IMG/VR virus record: IMGVR_UViG_3300020396_000021
Location: 1-34,122 of that record
Reading direction: 5' to 3' (one strand)
Origin: a virus
Length of the DNA stretch: 34,122 bases
The position numbers and the translations under genes were made by a program. The stretch's first letter is position 1. Each line of letters begins with the position of its first letter. Positions 17,671 to 25,240 of this stretch are shown one piece after another. The notes under the pieces were generated by a model. That model saw only the letters and a list, made by a program, of their open reading frames with translations. It had not been told where the DNA came from and ran no database searches.

Positions 17671-20502
17671 TTATTTAATTGTTAAGATGTTTTTTCTTGT
17701 TATGTTTTTATTTCCATTCAAATCAGTTAATTCCAGCTCCAAACTATACTCACCTTTGGTATCGAATAGATATGTCAACCACTGATTATCATAATATATA
17801 TCTTCTTTTTTTACACTATTATTTATCAATCTCCATTTCTGCTCTATTACACCTGGCATTTTAGTTAAATCATAGGAAAATGTTACATGATTTAATAAAC
17901 TTATAGTGTCATGGTCGTCTATAATATAGGTATCATTAAAGTTAGGATTATACGCCTGATACTTTACAAAGCTATTTTGATCTATTAATCCTGTTGTAGT
18001 AGTAGCATTGTGAAAATCATAACTTTCGTTTGGTTGCTTAGAAACAACTAACATATATGTACATTCATCTACTCCTTCAATTCCAGTAGAAACATTTCCG
18101 TCTGAATCAAAATAAATTGGATTCCAATTAAATTTAGTAAAGATAGGATATTGATTAGGATTTAAATTATTAATCTCCTGCTGTAAATTATTCCAAGCAG
18201 ATAAGTCTAGTGGGTTTGTAGGATATGTTGCAGTCGGAGTATACGACTCTATTATTTCTAATCCCGTAAAGGTATCTAATTGTGAAACTGTTATAGTTCC
18301 ATTTAAGTCTCCGTTTAATTCTAATTTAAAAGATGAATTTAGATCAGCACCTATTCTAGTCTGATTCCATGAAGTAGTTGGTCCATCATTCCACGCTTGC
18401 TTTCTTAAAGACTTCCACTGATATGCACCTGTTGTTTCAGCAAAACCAGTGGCGCTATTAGGGTCAGCATATCTTCTACTTATTGAAAATTCTTTACCGT
18501 CTTCTTCATCATTTAAATAATTAGCCCTGTCAAGTGTTAGATAATATGTACCTATACTTTCTTCGACCTTATTTAGGTTTTCTCTACCCCATTCCCATGA
18601 AGATCCTGCTTCCTCCCATTTATACTTATAATTTGCCCAGTCTAATTCCTTAGTAAGCTTTTGATAAAGACCATACATTTGTATATTCTTCGATTTAACA
18701 TTTATCGTTTTATTATGGCTAATACTTCTAACATTGTATAAATCCCAAAATGCAACATCTATTACGTATTCTCCCGTATATGGTAATATTAAAGGAAGAG
18801 TATACCAGTCGTCAACGGATCCTCTGATCGTTTTAAGGTAACCTCTAGGACCTTTAATTATCCATTCAATTTCATATACACTTCTTTTCCACCAATCATC
18901 CCATGTTAAGAAAGTGTCTTGGGTTGGATTTATTCCACTTGTTTGAAGATTTAAATCATTCTCACTATCATCGGCTATCGTACCGTTTGCATTATAAATT
19001 GGATATGCAATATCGTCATCTGTATCATTTGCGTCAATAAACGTAAACTCGGCATCATCCCATGTATCTTTAAGGGAAGTTCCGGTTAAAACAATAGGAG
19101 CTCCTATCGGAATTCCATCGATTGTGTTAAAGGAATTCATGTCATCGTCATACCATTTAGTATAAAAATTTCTTATAGATTCTTCTAATTCGTTTCTTTC
19201 TGTCTTACTAAATACTTCTATTTTTTGATTAATTCCTTCTAACCTGTAATCTACCTTTCTTAAATCTTCTATATAAATAGTTTTAACATCGGGTAAAATA
19301 TCATAATGTACATCCTGTCCTGCATACTGTGCATGTATCTGGTGTTGATTATTCCATACTCTTTGATTAACTCCGTCGAAATAATCTCCTTCAGCCGTGA
19401 TATCTACTATCTTTGCATTAAGAGGTAAATACTCTCTCTGTAATTTACGCTTTAAAGCATATAACTTGATCAGTATTTCATCCGGTGAGAAATCTGTAAT
19501 TTCTTCAACTTCTGGTAAATCAAATTCATTTAATCTTCCAGTTGGAACATTTAATCTATATGCTAATGAAAATCTAAAAGTTTTCTTTTGGTTAGAGTTA
19601 GGAAGATTTGCATTTCTACTTTTCTTAGCTAAAAAACCAACCTCAGTTTGATTAGCAACAGGAACTACAATCATCTTACCGAATCCCTCTGCACTTTCAT
19701 TTATATTTAGCCAATACTCTCTAAGGCTTACATTGCTATATCCATAAAAATCAATAACGTTTAGTAGAGCTTTATATGTACCAATAAACGGCTTAATAGT
19801 AGAAGCCTGTAATAAAAGTTCTTTTCTTTTTCTGTTTAAAACTTTATAATCTACTCCAAGGTCTTTGATGTCAGATTCTCTAAATATTAGATAATCCATC
19901 TCATCTAAGTTAAGAGCCATATTAGTTAAGAGGTCCTTTAGTCTTTCGTCTTCTGCAACAACTTCACCATATATTTTTAAAGATGCTACCTTTACGTCTA
20001 CTCCATTAACAGATGCAAATATTTCTAGCGTTCTAATATGAAAACCTTCTATTTCAGAACTTAGCGCAATATTTGCAATACATGCAGTAGGCTGTAACAT
20101 ATCTGCAGTTGGTGAAACTATTTTAAAGTTTTCAGAATCTAATCCACTATAAAGTGTACTAGGTTTCATTTCACTTGATTGCATTTCATCTTTAATTACT
20201 TCAAGATCTCCTCTTACCATTTTACCGCTGTATAAAAAGATATCTTCACTTTCTCCATATTCTGAAGTAAATTTAAATTTCAAAGAAGTATTATTTACGT
20301 CAACTGATATTGGGTGTACAAACCTAGGATTATCTAAATCGTCTCTGACTTCCTCTAACACATATAAGTTAAGAGTTTCATATAGACCTGTGGATATCTC
20401 AGGTAAAAACGCAGTCCCTTCTGAATATCCCAGGTCACTGTTATATTCTAAATTTAATTCGTTAGAATTGTTATCAAAAAATCTAAGATTTTGATATGAC
20501 AT
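17671..20502 (-). CDS. Baseplate wedge protein, gp7/gpI-like, with PKD/Ig-like domains, 943 aa
   Basis: This gene follows the gp6-like gene with only a small gene between, the position of gp7 in T4 (1032 aa, so similar in size). Residues about 236-262 (IKPFIGTYKALLNVIDFYG) match the pattern of the gpI/gp7 wedge core, a GT-x-x-AL helix followed by a YG turn. A further helix, KLYALKRKLQREYLPLNAKI (about 346-365), follows. Two Ig/PKD-like segments are visible: one around YEIEWIIKGPRGY to GEYVIDVAFWDLYNVRS, and a C-terminal one ending GEYSLELELTDLNGNKNITR. Family knowledge: gp6 and gp7 (J and I) form the wedge core that transmits the contraction signal. The gp7/gpI assignment rests on motif and synteny. 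The Ig-like domains could be surface-exposed. Confidence 0.7.
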   Translation of the reverse strand: MSYQNLRFFDNNSNELNLEYNSDLGYSEGTAFLPEISTGLYETLNLYVLEEVRDDLDNPRFVHPISVDVNNTSLKFKFTSEYGESEDIFLYSGKMVRGDLEVIKDEMQSSEMKPSTLYSGLDSENFKIVSPTADMLQPTACIANIALSSEIEGFHIRTLEIFASVNGVDVKVASLKIYGEVVAEDERLKDLLTNMALNLDEMDYLIFRESDIKDLGVDYKVLNRKRKELLLQASTIKPFIGTYKALLNVIDFYGYSNVSLREYWLNINESAEGFGKMIVVPVANQTEVGFLAKKSRNANLPNSNQKKTFRFSLAYRLNVPTGRLNEFDLPEVEEITDFSPDEILIKLYALKRKLQREYLPLNAKIVDITAEGDYFDGVNQRVWNNQHQIHAQYAGQDVHYDILPDVKTIYIEDLRKVDYRLEGINQKIEVFSKTERNELEESIRNFYTKWYDDDMNSFNTIDGIPIGAPIVLTGTSLKDTWDDAEFTFIDANDTDDDIAYPIYNANGTIADDSENDLNLQTSGINPTQDTFLTWDDWWKRSVYEIEWIIKGPRGYLKTIRGSVDDWYTLPLILPYTGEYVIDVAFWDLYNVRSISHNKTINVKSKNIQMYGLYQKLTKELDWANYKYKWEEAGSSWEWGRENLNKVEESIGTYYLTLDRANYLNDEEDGKEFSISRRYADPNSATGFAETTGAYQWKSLRKQAWNDGPTTSWNQTRIGADLNSSFKLELNGDLNGTITVSQLDTFTGLEIIESYTPTATYPTNPLDLSAWNNLQQEINNLNPNQYPIFTKFNWNPIYFDSDGNVSTGIEGVDECTYMLVVSKQPNESYDFHNATTTTGLIDQNSFVKYQAYNPNFNDTYIIDDHDTISLLNHVTFSYDLTKMPGVIEQKWRLINNSVKKEDIYYDNQWLTYLFDTKGEYSLELELTDLNGNKNITRKNILTIK

Positions 20503-20504
20503 TA

Positions 20505-20774
20505 TTATCTAATTTTTTTATCTTCTTTTTTCATGGTATATGATTTGTAAATTTTTAAATAATTTACAGAATCAACCCAGTCGGCTACTATTTCTTGAAT
20601 GAAATTAACAAAGTCATTCATTTGATTATTTCTCCAAATATGACTAGATATAGAATTTTTAAGAATGTTACTTCTATATTCATTACCTAAATTCTTTCTA
20701 TCATCAAATGCGGTTTCTCTAATTGAGTATAGTCTTTTTCTTCGACTCTTAAATAATTTATTAAAAATACTCAT
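20505..20774 (-). CDS. Small basic protein between wedge genes, 89 aa
   Basis: This is a short product with a very basic N-terminus (NKLFKSRRKRLYSIRET) and a probable amphipathic helix (NDFVNFIQEIVADWVDSVNY), ending in Lys-rich MKKEDKKIR. Its ATG overlaps the stop of the gp6-like gene by one base (TAATG), and the next gene starts two bases after its stop. This argues for a real, translationally coupled gene. I do not recognise a family. The place between gp6-like and gp7-like genes suggests a small wedge component or assembly factor, but that is only positional inference. Confidence 0.65.
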   Translation of the reverse strand: MSIFNKLFKSRRKRLYSIRETAFDDRKNLGNEYRSNILKNSISSHIWRNNQMNDFVNFIQEIVADWVDSVNYLKIYKSYTMKKEDKKIR

Positions 20775-22594
20775 TATATTGCTTTTCTATTTTTTGCTTG
20801 AACTTTTGCAAATATAGTGTTCTTCACGGCTGGTTCATCAAAGTAAATTGACATTGCTGCCTTTTCTCCGGTTTTAACCTCGTCTTGTACCATTAAATTT
20901 TTACTATCTAACCATCCTCCTCTGAATAGGGCAACTTCTTCTTTTTCAAGAATAATATCACCAAATGAATCTAAGTTTATTACGTTTTCGGGAAGAGCAG
21001 CACCTGGTTCAAAGTTAACTTGAGATGTAGTTACGTTTCTTTTAAAGAAAACCATCTTTTGTTTGCCATTACCTATGTCAGATAATACAGGTGTCGATGG
21101 TGTTACAGTTACCGTTTTAGATATGTAGTAACCTAGTCTTCTAGCTGTTTCTTCTTTTTCTGAAGTAAATTTAACATTAACTGAATCTATTCCCTCAATC
21201 GCTTCTATTATAGCAACGATATCAGACTTAGGTAACCTATCTCTTCTAGTTATATTTATTAAATATTCTGCAATTTTTGATCTTATTTCAGTAGCTAAAT
21301 TAGCTTTAGTATATCCTTCAAAGTATCTTACTTTAATATCCATTCTAAAATATTGTGGTTTTGGATCTACGATTTTTACTTCAGTAGTTACCATTTGTCT
21401 TCCTGATTTTTCTAATAACCCCATAATTCCTTCTTTTTCAATTTCTGTAAAAAAGAATTCAGAAGTATCTAAGTTAAAATAATCTTTATTGTTTTGTAGT
21501 TTCTTAAGAGTGTTAGGTAACATGAACAAATAGATAACATTATCATCATCTAAATATCCATCATCTGTTGTATTATATGCATCTAAATATGAAAACATAC
21601 CGTATCTTGATAGAAAATGTTCATAGTTATCCGGTGTTGCTAATACAAATGAATGTGATTGCAATGGGGCGATAAGTTTTGTTAATTCAATGTTTTCCGG
21701 ATTTGCTCCCATTTTTGGAGCAACTGTAAATTCAGATTCTAATAATTCATTTAAGTCATGTGTATTTCCTAAAGAATCTGTTCCTTCTGTTTTAAATTCA
21801 AAAGATAAATCAGCTCTACCATTTAAATTACCCATAGAACCTCCTATTTTTAAATACTCTACTTCTATTGTAGATCCAGACTCAGGTATTTCACCAAAGG
21901 ATCCATTTCCAAAATAAATATCTAAACCTCCCGTAATACCTGTTTTAACAAGATATCCTTGAGTTCCCTTTTTCATATCATATAAAGAATCATATTTAGA
22001 CCAAAGACTAGAATTAACTTTTATTCTAACTTGTGAGTGATCTACCATGCTTTTTGTTATAACATTAAAAGATTGAAAAGCTTCTCCAGTTGAGGTTAAA
22101 CTCTGAGATTCATACTCACCTTGTATAACTGGAATAAATATGTAATTAGAATTTGATTTTTCTAATCTAAATTGATCGTTACTAGTTCTTAGAGTATATC
22201 TAAGACCATTGTCTTTGCATTCTATAATAGCATTAGATGGAATGTTTAGTGCGTCTCCTGCAATATCTTCTAAACCTGAAACACCTAATCTTAATTTTAA
22301 TTCACCTGAAGCGGCAGCTCCTCTAAATGAATCATGACCAGCTAGTCTTGATAAACCATATATTGATTCAGGGTTTTGTGCTGTTAAAATATTCTGTTCA
22401 ACTGTTGCGTCTTCTATATAGAAGAATATTAATCTACCTATTTGCGAAATAACATCAAGTATTTGTGAAAAGGGTGAAGCTGTTGTAAAAGCTCCTTCTA
22501 CCTCGCCGTATACCCTAGTAACATAGGATCTTACGTCGTCGATCATTTCTCCAACTTTAATTCTGGATGTTGATAAAAAGTTATTATCTGCCAT
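20774..22594 (-). CDS. Baseplate wedge protein, gp6/gpJ-like
   Basis: The product has 606 residues, close to T4 gp6 (660). The helical N-terminus (FLSTSRIKVGEMIDDVRSYV) leads to the hallmark gpJ/gp6 core: LDIYFGNGSFGEIP at about 224-237 and GGSMGN at 251-256, matching the FGDGxxGxxP and GGxxGN signature. The C-terminal half (for example YFRMDIKVRYFEGYTKANLATEIRSKI) is also typical. Known role: gp6 dimers form the ring of wedge cores around the hub in contractile tails. It follows the gp25-like gene with a gap of 19 bases and overlaps the next gene by one base. This is the standard gp25-gp6 (W-J) order in contractile tail systems. Confidence 0.93.
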   Translation of the reverse strand: MADNNFLSTSRIKVGEMIDDVRSYVTRVYGEVEGAFTTASPFSQILDVISQIGRLIFFYIEDATVEQNILTAQNPESIYGLSRLAGHDSFRGAAASGELKLRLGVSGLEDIAGDALNIPSNAIIECKDNGLRYTLRTSNDQFRLEKSNSNYIFIPVIQGEYESQSLTSTGEAFQSFNVITKSMVDHSQVRIKVNSSLWSKYDSLYDMKKGTQGYLVKTGITGGLDIYFGNGSFGEIPESGSTIEVEYLKIGGSMGNLNGRADLSFEFKTEGTDSLGNTHDLNELLESEFTVAPKMGANPENIELTKLIAPLQSHSFVLATPDNYEHFLSRYGMFSYLDAYNTTDDGYLDDDNVIYLFMLPNTLKKLQNNKDYFNLDTSEFFFTEIEKEGIMGLLEKSGRQMVTTEVKIVDPKPQYFRMDIKVRYFEGYTKANLATEIRSKIAEYLINITRRDRLPKSDIVAIIEAIEGIDSVNVKFTSEKEETARRLGYYISKTVTVTPSTPVLSDIGNGKQKMVFFKRNVTTSQVNFEPGAALPENVINLDSFGDIILEKEEVALFRGGWLDSKNLMVQDEVKTGEKAAMSIYFDEPAVKNTIFAKVQAKNRKAI

Positions 22595-22613
22595 TTTTAT
22601 TTTATTAGTTTTA

Positions 22614-22967
22614 TTATACGTAAACTCCTAATTGATATCTATTATCGATTCGTATGTCTACAAACACTGCATGTCTGTCAACTTCTTTTGTGAAATCAAC
22701 ATCAACAGTTACATTAAATTTTCTAGCCAAAGGTGCATATTTATAAATTTGTTCAGCGACTACCTTTTTTAATAAATAGTCATTATAACTTAAAGAATAC
22801 ACATAATCTTCTAAGTTTGCACCAAATTCAGGATCTCCCAATACATCACCTCTTCTTGTAAAAAGAATAGTTTCTATCTGTGTCATTAACCTAGCTAGCT
22901 CAGAACTAATTTCTAATTTAGCTGGGTCAAATCCCGGATCTCCGTCTGCTTTAATATAAAACTCCAT
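22614..22967 (-). CDS. Baseplate wedge protein, gp25/gpW-like
   Basis: This 117-residue protein carries the family signature TRRGDVLGDPEFGANLEDYVY (about residues 37-57), corresponding to the RRGxxxGxPEFG motif of the GPW/gp25 family. It ends in a short beta pair (AVFVDIRIDNRYQLGVYV). T4 gp25 is 132 residues. Known role: a small wedge subunit that contacts the sheath and the gp6 core. The gp6-like gene follows directly. The leader before the ATG is AT-rich without a Shine-Dalgarno sequence. Confidence 0.95.
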   Translation of the reverse strand: MEFYIKADGDPGFDPAKLEISSELARLMTQIETILFTRRGDVLGDPEFGANLEDYVYSLSYNDYLLKKVVAEQIYKYAPLARKFNVTVDVDFTKEVDRHAVFVDIRIDNRYQLGVYV

Positions 22968-22971
22968 TTAA

Positions 22972-22981
22972 CTATATATTC
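22972..22981 (-). promoter_or_regulatory. GAATATATAG motif immediately before the gp25-like start
   Basis: The minus strand reads GAATATATAG ending only 4 bases before the ATG at 22967. It belongs to the recurring G(A)ATATATA set, but this spacing would give a nearly leaderless transcript, so it may be only an AT-rich translation leader. Confidence 0.2.
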
Positions 22982-22983
22982 TA

Positions 22984-23823
22984 TTAAGAATGCATCATCC
23001 AATCGGTGCCTTCATCTGTTTTTATTTCTTCAATAACTGCTTCTAATTCTCCTTCGCCTAAACCTTGAATTGCATCTGCATTAACTTCTATATTTCCAGG
23101 TAAAGCAAAACCAAATATACTTAGTTTTTGTCCTAATGAAATTTTAATCTTAGCAGCACAATATCTAAAGAATGCCTCATCTTCAAAAAGAGCACATTCT
23201 GGAATTGTTTCATATACTTCTAATATAATATCTCTATTAGGAGTTTCTCCAGTAAATTTAATCTCATGTGTTAATTGGTTGTAATGATATCCGATAGGGT
23301 TTTCTAGAATCTGTCTAGCCATATCAAAGAAACTTTCATTAACTACATAATATTGTAGGTTTTCTGCTGCATCCACTACACCATCTCCACCGAACATACC
23401 AGTGTACATCATTCTTTCAATAGCAAAATCACCTTGTGAAAATCTAATGTCTGTTCCACCTGCATACTTAGATCCAGTTTCAAAACATCCATATACTGAA
23501 TAAACTTCTCCACCACCTGTGACTGGATCCATTGTTGGAAGAGTAAAGCATCTTCTAGATTTAAAAAGATTAGAATTAAAAAGTTCTTTAGGTAAAACCA
23601 TAAAGTTCTCTTTCATCGAATACTCGTAATTCTTATAGAACCATTTCTTTGCTCTTTTAACAATATTTTGAACTTCTGCCTTTGGAAGATTCATAGGAAT
23701 CATACATGATCCTGTTACTTCTGATGCCAGTTCATTCACAAAATCATTAAAGCATTTGTTGCCATCAGTATCCCAGGTTGGCTTGTTTAAATTGCCATCA
23801 TTACCTATTATATTATCACTCAT
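22984..23823 (-). CDS. Putative neck / head-tail connector protein, 279 aa
   Basis: The N-terminal half contains FVNELASEVTGSCMIPMNLP followed by a helix (AEVQNIVKRAKKWFYKNYEY). The C-terminal part reads AAKIKISLGQKLSIFGFALP, then GNIEVNADAIQGLGEGELEAVIEEIK. This helix, LPG turn, Asn strand and long acidic helix resemble the C-terminal end of neck proteins of T4-like phages (gp13/gp14 group), as far as I can recall without a search. Several Cys residues are present, but no metal-site spacing is evident. It lies between the amidoligase and gp25. A structural role is likely; the neck assignment is weak. It has a 16-base AT-rich gap before the start and no promoter-like motif. Confidence 0.65.
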   Translation of the reverse strand: MSDNIIGNDGNLNKPTWDTDGNKCFNDFVNELASEVTGSCMIPMNLPKAEVQNIVKRAKKWFYKNYEYSMKENFMVLPKELFNSNLFKSRRCFTLPTMDPVTGGGEVYSVYGCFETGSKYAGGTDIRFSQGDFAIERMMYTGMFGGDGVVDAAENLQYYVVNESFFDMARQILENPIGYHYNQLTHEIKFTGETPNRDIILEVYETIPECALFEDEAFFRYCAAKIKISLGQKLSIFGFALPGNIEVNADAIQGLGEGELEAVIEEIKTDEGTDWMMHS

Positions 23824-23839
23824 TTTATTTTAGTTATTT

Positions 23840-25135
23840 TTAAACTTCTGTGTAAAGTATTTTTTCAGTGTTGTCAAACCTTGCAGTTCTTTTATCGTAT
23901 TTACCCTCTCTAAATATACCACCTTGCATACTACCTTTCATTATCCCATTTCCGTATATATAACAGTCCTTTAAAACACATGACTGATGAACGTAAGAAC
24001 TTTCTAATTTAGATGAATTTAATTGAGTAGATTGATAGAAATTACATGTGTGTATATCTGATCCATTTACATCACATCCAAAGAAATCACAGTTTGTAAA
24101 TTCTCCTCTTAGAGAACATCTTATAAACTCATAGCCTTCTAATTCTACACAATAGGATAACCTACCGCTTTCTACTTGAATAGTTCCATTATCTGCATCA
24201 TAGTTAATATGTCCTTTAGTTAATTCACCATGTGTAAATAATCTAAGAACTCTTTCTCTAATATTAGGCCAGTGTAAATCTATTATCTTTTCATTATCAT
24301 TCAGATCAACAGTTAATTTAACATCTTGATTCCAACTTGTATTAATCGATCTCCAATCTTTTCTAGCCTTTATAATTCTTTCATTCTCCGCAAGAATTTT
24401 TCTAAGCTCTATTGAATTAAGATTATTGAAGTTAACTCCGGACGTGCTATTCCACAGCTGAGTTATAAAAAGATCTAGCATCTGTAGAATCTTAGAAGTT
24501 TTCTTTTCCCAATCTTCTCCACCTAGATATCTGAATTCTAAATAATTTTTATGTCTCTTTTCAAAGTTAATTCCATAATATTTAGAATCAGGATATACGA
24601 AATTACTAGGAGTAATATTTGCTCCGTCAAAGAAATAGGTATCTGATTTAGGTAAAATGAATTTAATTGATTTTGCGTATGCAGAATCTTTTCTTTCTGG
24701 GAAAAACTTAAAGACTTGACTTTCTTTAAAATCTAAAATAAATTTAAGAACATTCATTTTAGATATTCTGTGCTTATTCTCTATTTTATCAGTATCGAAA
24801 GAAAGGTTTAAGTGAATAGAACTTCTATCATTAGTATACCCATTCTCTTCTATCCATTTACATACTTTAATAATCATCATCCTTGCAGCATAATATGGTT
24901 GTGCACCTGTTACAAGTTCCATTAGTTTTTCACCTCCTGACATATCAGGTTCGATTTTAAACTCATCTCTTGTAACTTCAAAATCACTATGTGCCTTTGC
25001 TTCTACTCTAATCTTTTTACCTAAAAGACCCGCTAATTCCTTAGCAGTCGTATCGATATCCTTATTAGAATAAAATTCAAATTCAACACCTACCAGTGCG
25101 TTCTTTAATATGTCTGAATTATTAATATTATTCAT
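23840..25135 (-). CDS. Amidoligase (GCS/GS-like peptide ligase fold) with pentapeptide-like C-terminus
   Basis: This is a 431-residue protein. Residues 14-22 (LVGVEFEFY) match the first amidoligase motif, G-x-E-x-E, with E18 and E20 as metal/ATP ligands. KIEPDMSGGEKLMELVTGAQP (61-81) fits the D-x-S...E motif with D64, S66 and E73. SSIHLNLSF (105-113) supplies the conserved H108-x-N110, and NYLEFRYLGG (197-206) supplies the E-x-R near the C-end of the catalytic core. All the expected catalytic positions seem present. Family knowledge: amidoligases of this type form ATP-dependent carboxylate-amine (peptide-like) bonds. Residues about 335-400 contain Phe/Cys/Leu-spaced repeats (RCSLRGEFTNCDFFGCDVNG) that look like a pentapeptide beta-helix. 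The substrate is unknown. The gene has its own gap and promoter-like motif, which separates it from the S1 gene. Confidence 0.82.
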   Translation of the reverse strand: MNNINNSDILKNALVGVEFEFYSNKDIDTTAKELAGLLGKKIRVEAKAHSDFEVTRDEFKIEPDMSGGEKLMELVTGAQPYYAARMMIIKVCKWIEENGYTNDRSSIHLNLSFDTDKIENKHRISKMNVLKFILDFKESQVFKFFPERKDSAYAKSIKFILPKSDTYFFDGANITPSNFVYPDSKYYGINFEKRHKNYLEFRYLGGEDWEKKTSKILQMLDLFITQLWNSTSGVNFNNLNSIELRKILAENERIIKARKDWRSINTSWNQDVKLTVDLNDNEKIIDLHWPNIRERVLRLFTHGELTKGHINYDADNGTIQVESGRLSYCVELEGYEFIRCSLRGEFTNCDFFGCDVNGSDIHTCNFYQSTQLNSSKLESSYVHQSCVLKDCYIYGNGIMKGSMQGGIFREGKYDKRTARFDNTEKILYTEV

Positions 25136-25160
25136 TTACGTAATTATATAACTTAAGTTG

Positions 25161-25172
25161 GTTTATATATCT
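25161..25172 (-). promoter_or_regulatory. Candidate late promoter motif (AGATATATAAAC) before the amidoligase
   Basis: The minus strand reads AGATATATAAAC ending 25 bases before the ATG at 25135 and lies just after the terminator of the S1 gene. A promoter is needed here if the terminator is efficient, which makes this one of the better-supported members of the set. Confidence 0.45.
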
Positions 25173-25193
25173 CTGTTAGATACACTATAACGT

Positions 25194-25220
25194 GAAAAAG
25201 CCCGAGTGATCGGGCTCTTT
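25194..25220 (-). terminator. Rho-independent terminator after the S1 homologue
   Basis: On the minus strand the stem GAGCCCGA, loop TCAC and TCGGGCT are followed by a run of T. AGCCCGA (25199-25205) pairs perfectly with TCGGGCT (25210-25216), a 7-bp GC-rich stem with a 4-base loop, and five T residues correspond to 25195-25199. It starts about 20 bases after the stop of the S1 gene. I saw no comparable hairpin in the other gaps. Confidence 0.85.
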
Positions 25221-25240
25221 CAACTAAATTATAGATTTGA

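Noticed and set aside
25136-25240. Small RNA or riboswitch in the gap between S1 and amidoligase
   Set aside because: Beyond the terminator hairpin and the promoter-like motif the 105 bases show no further stable structure or known motif.
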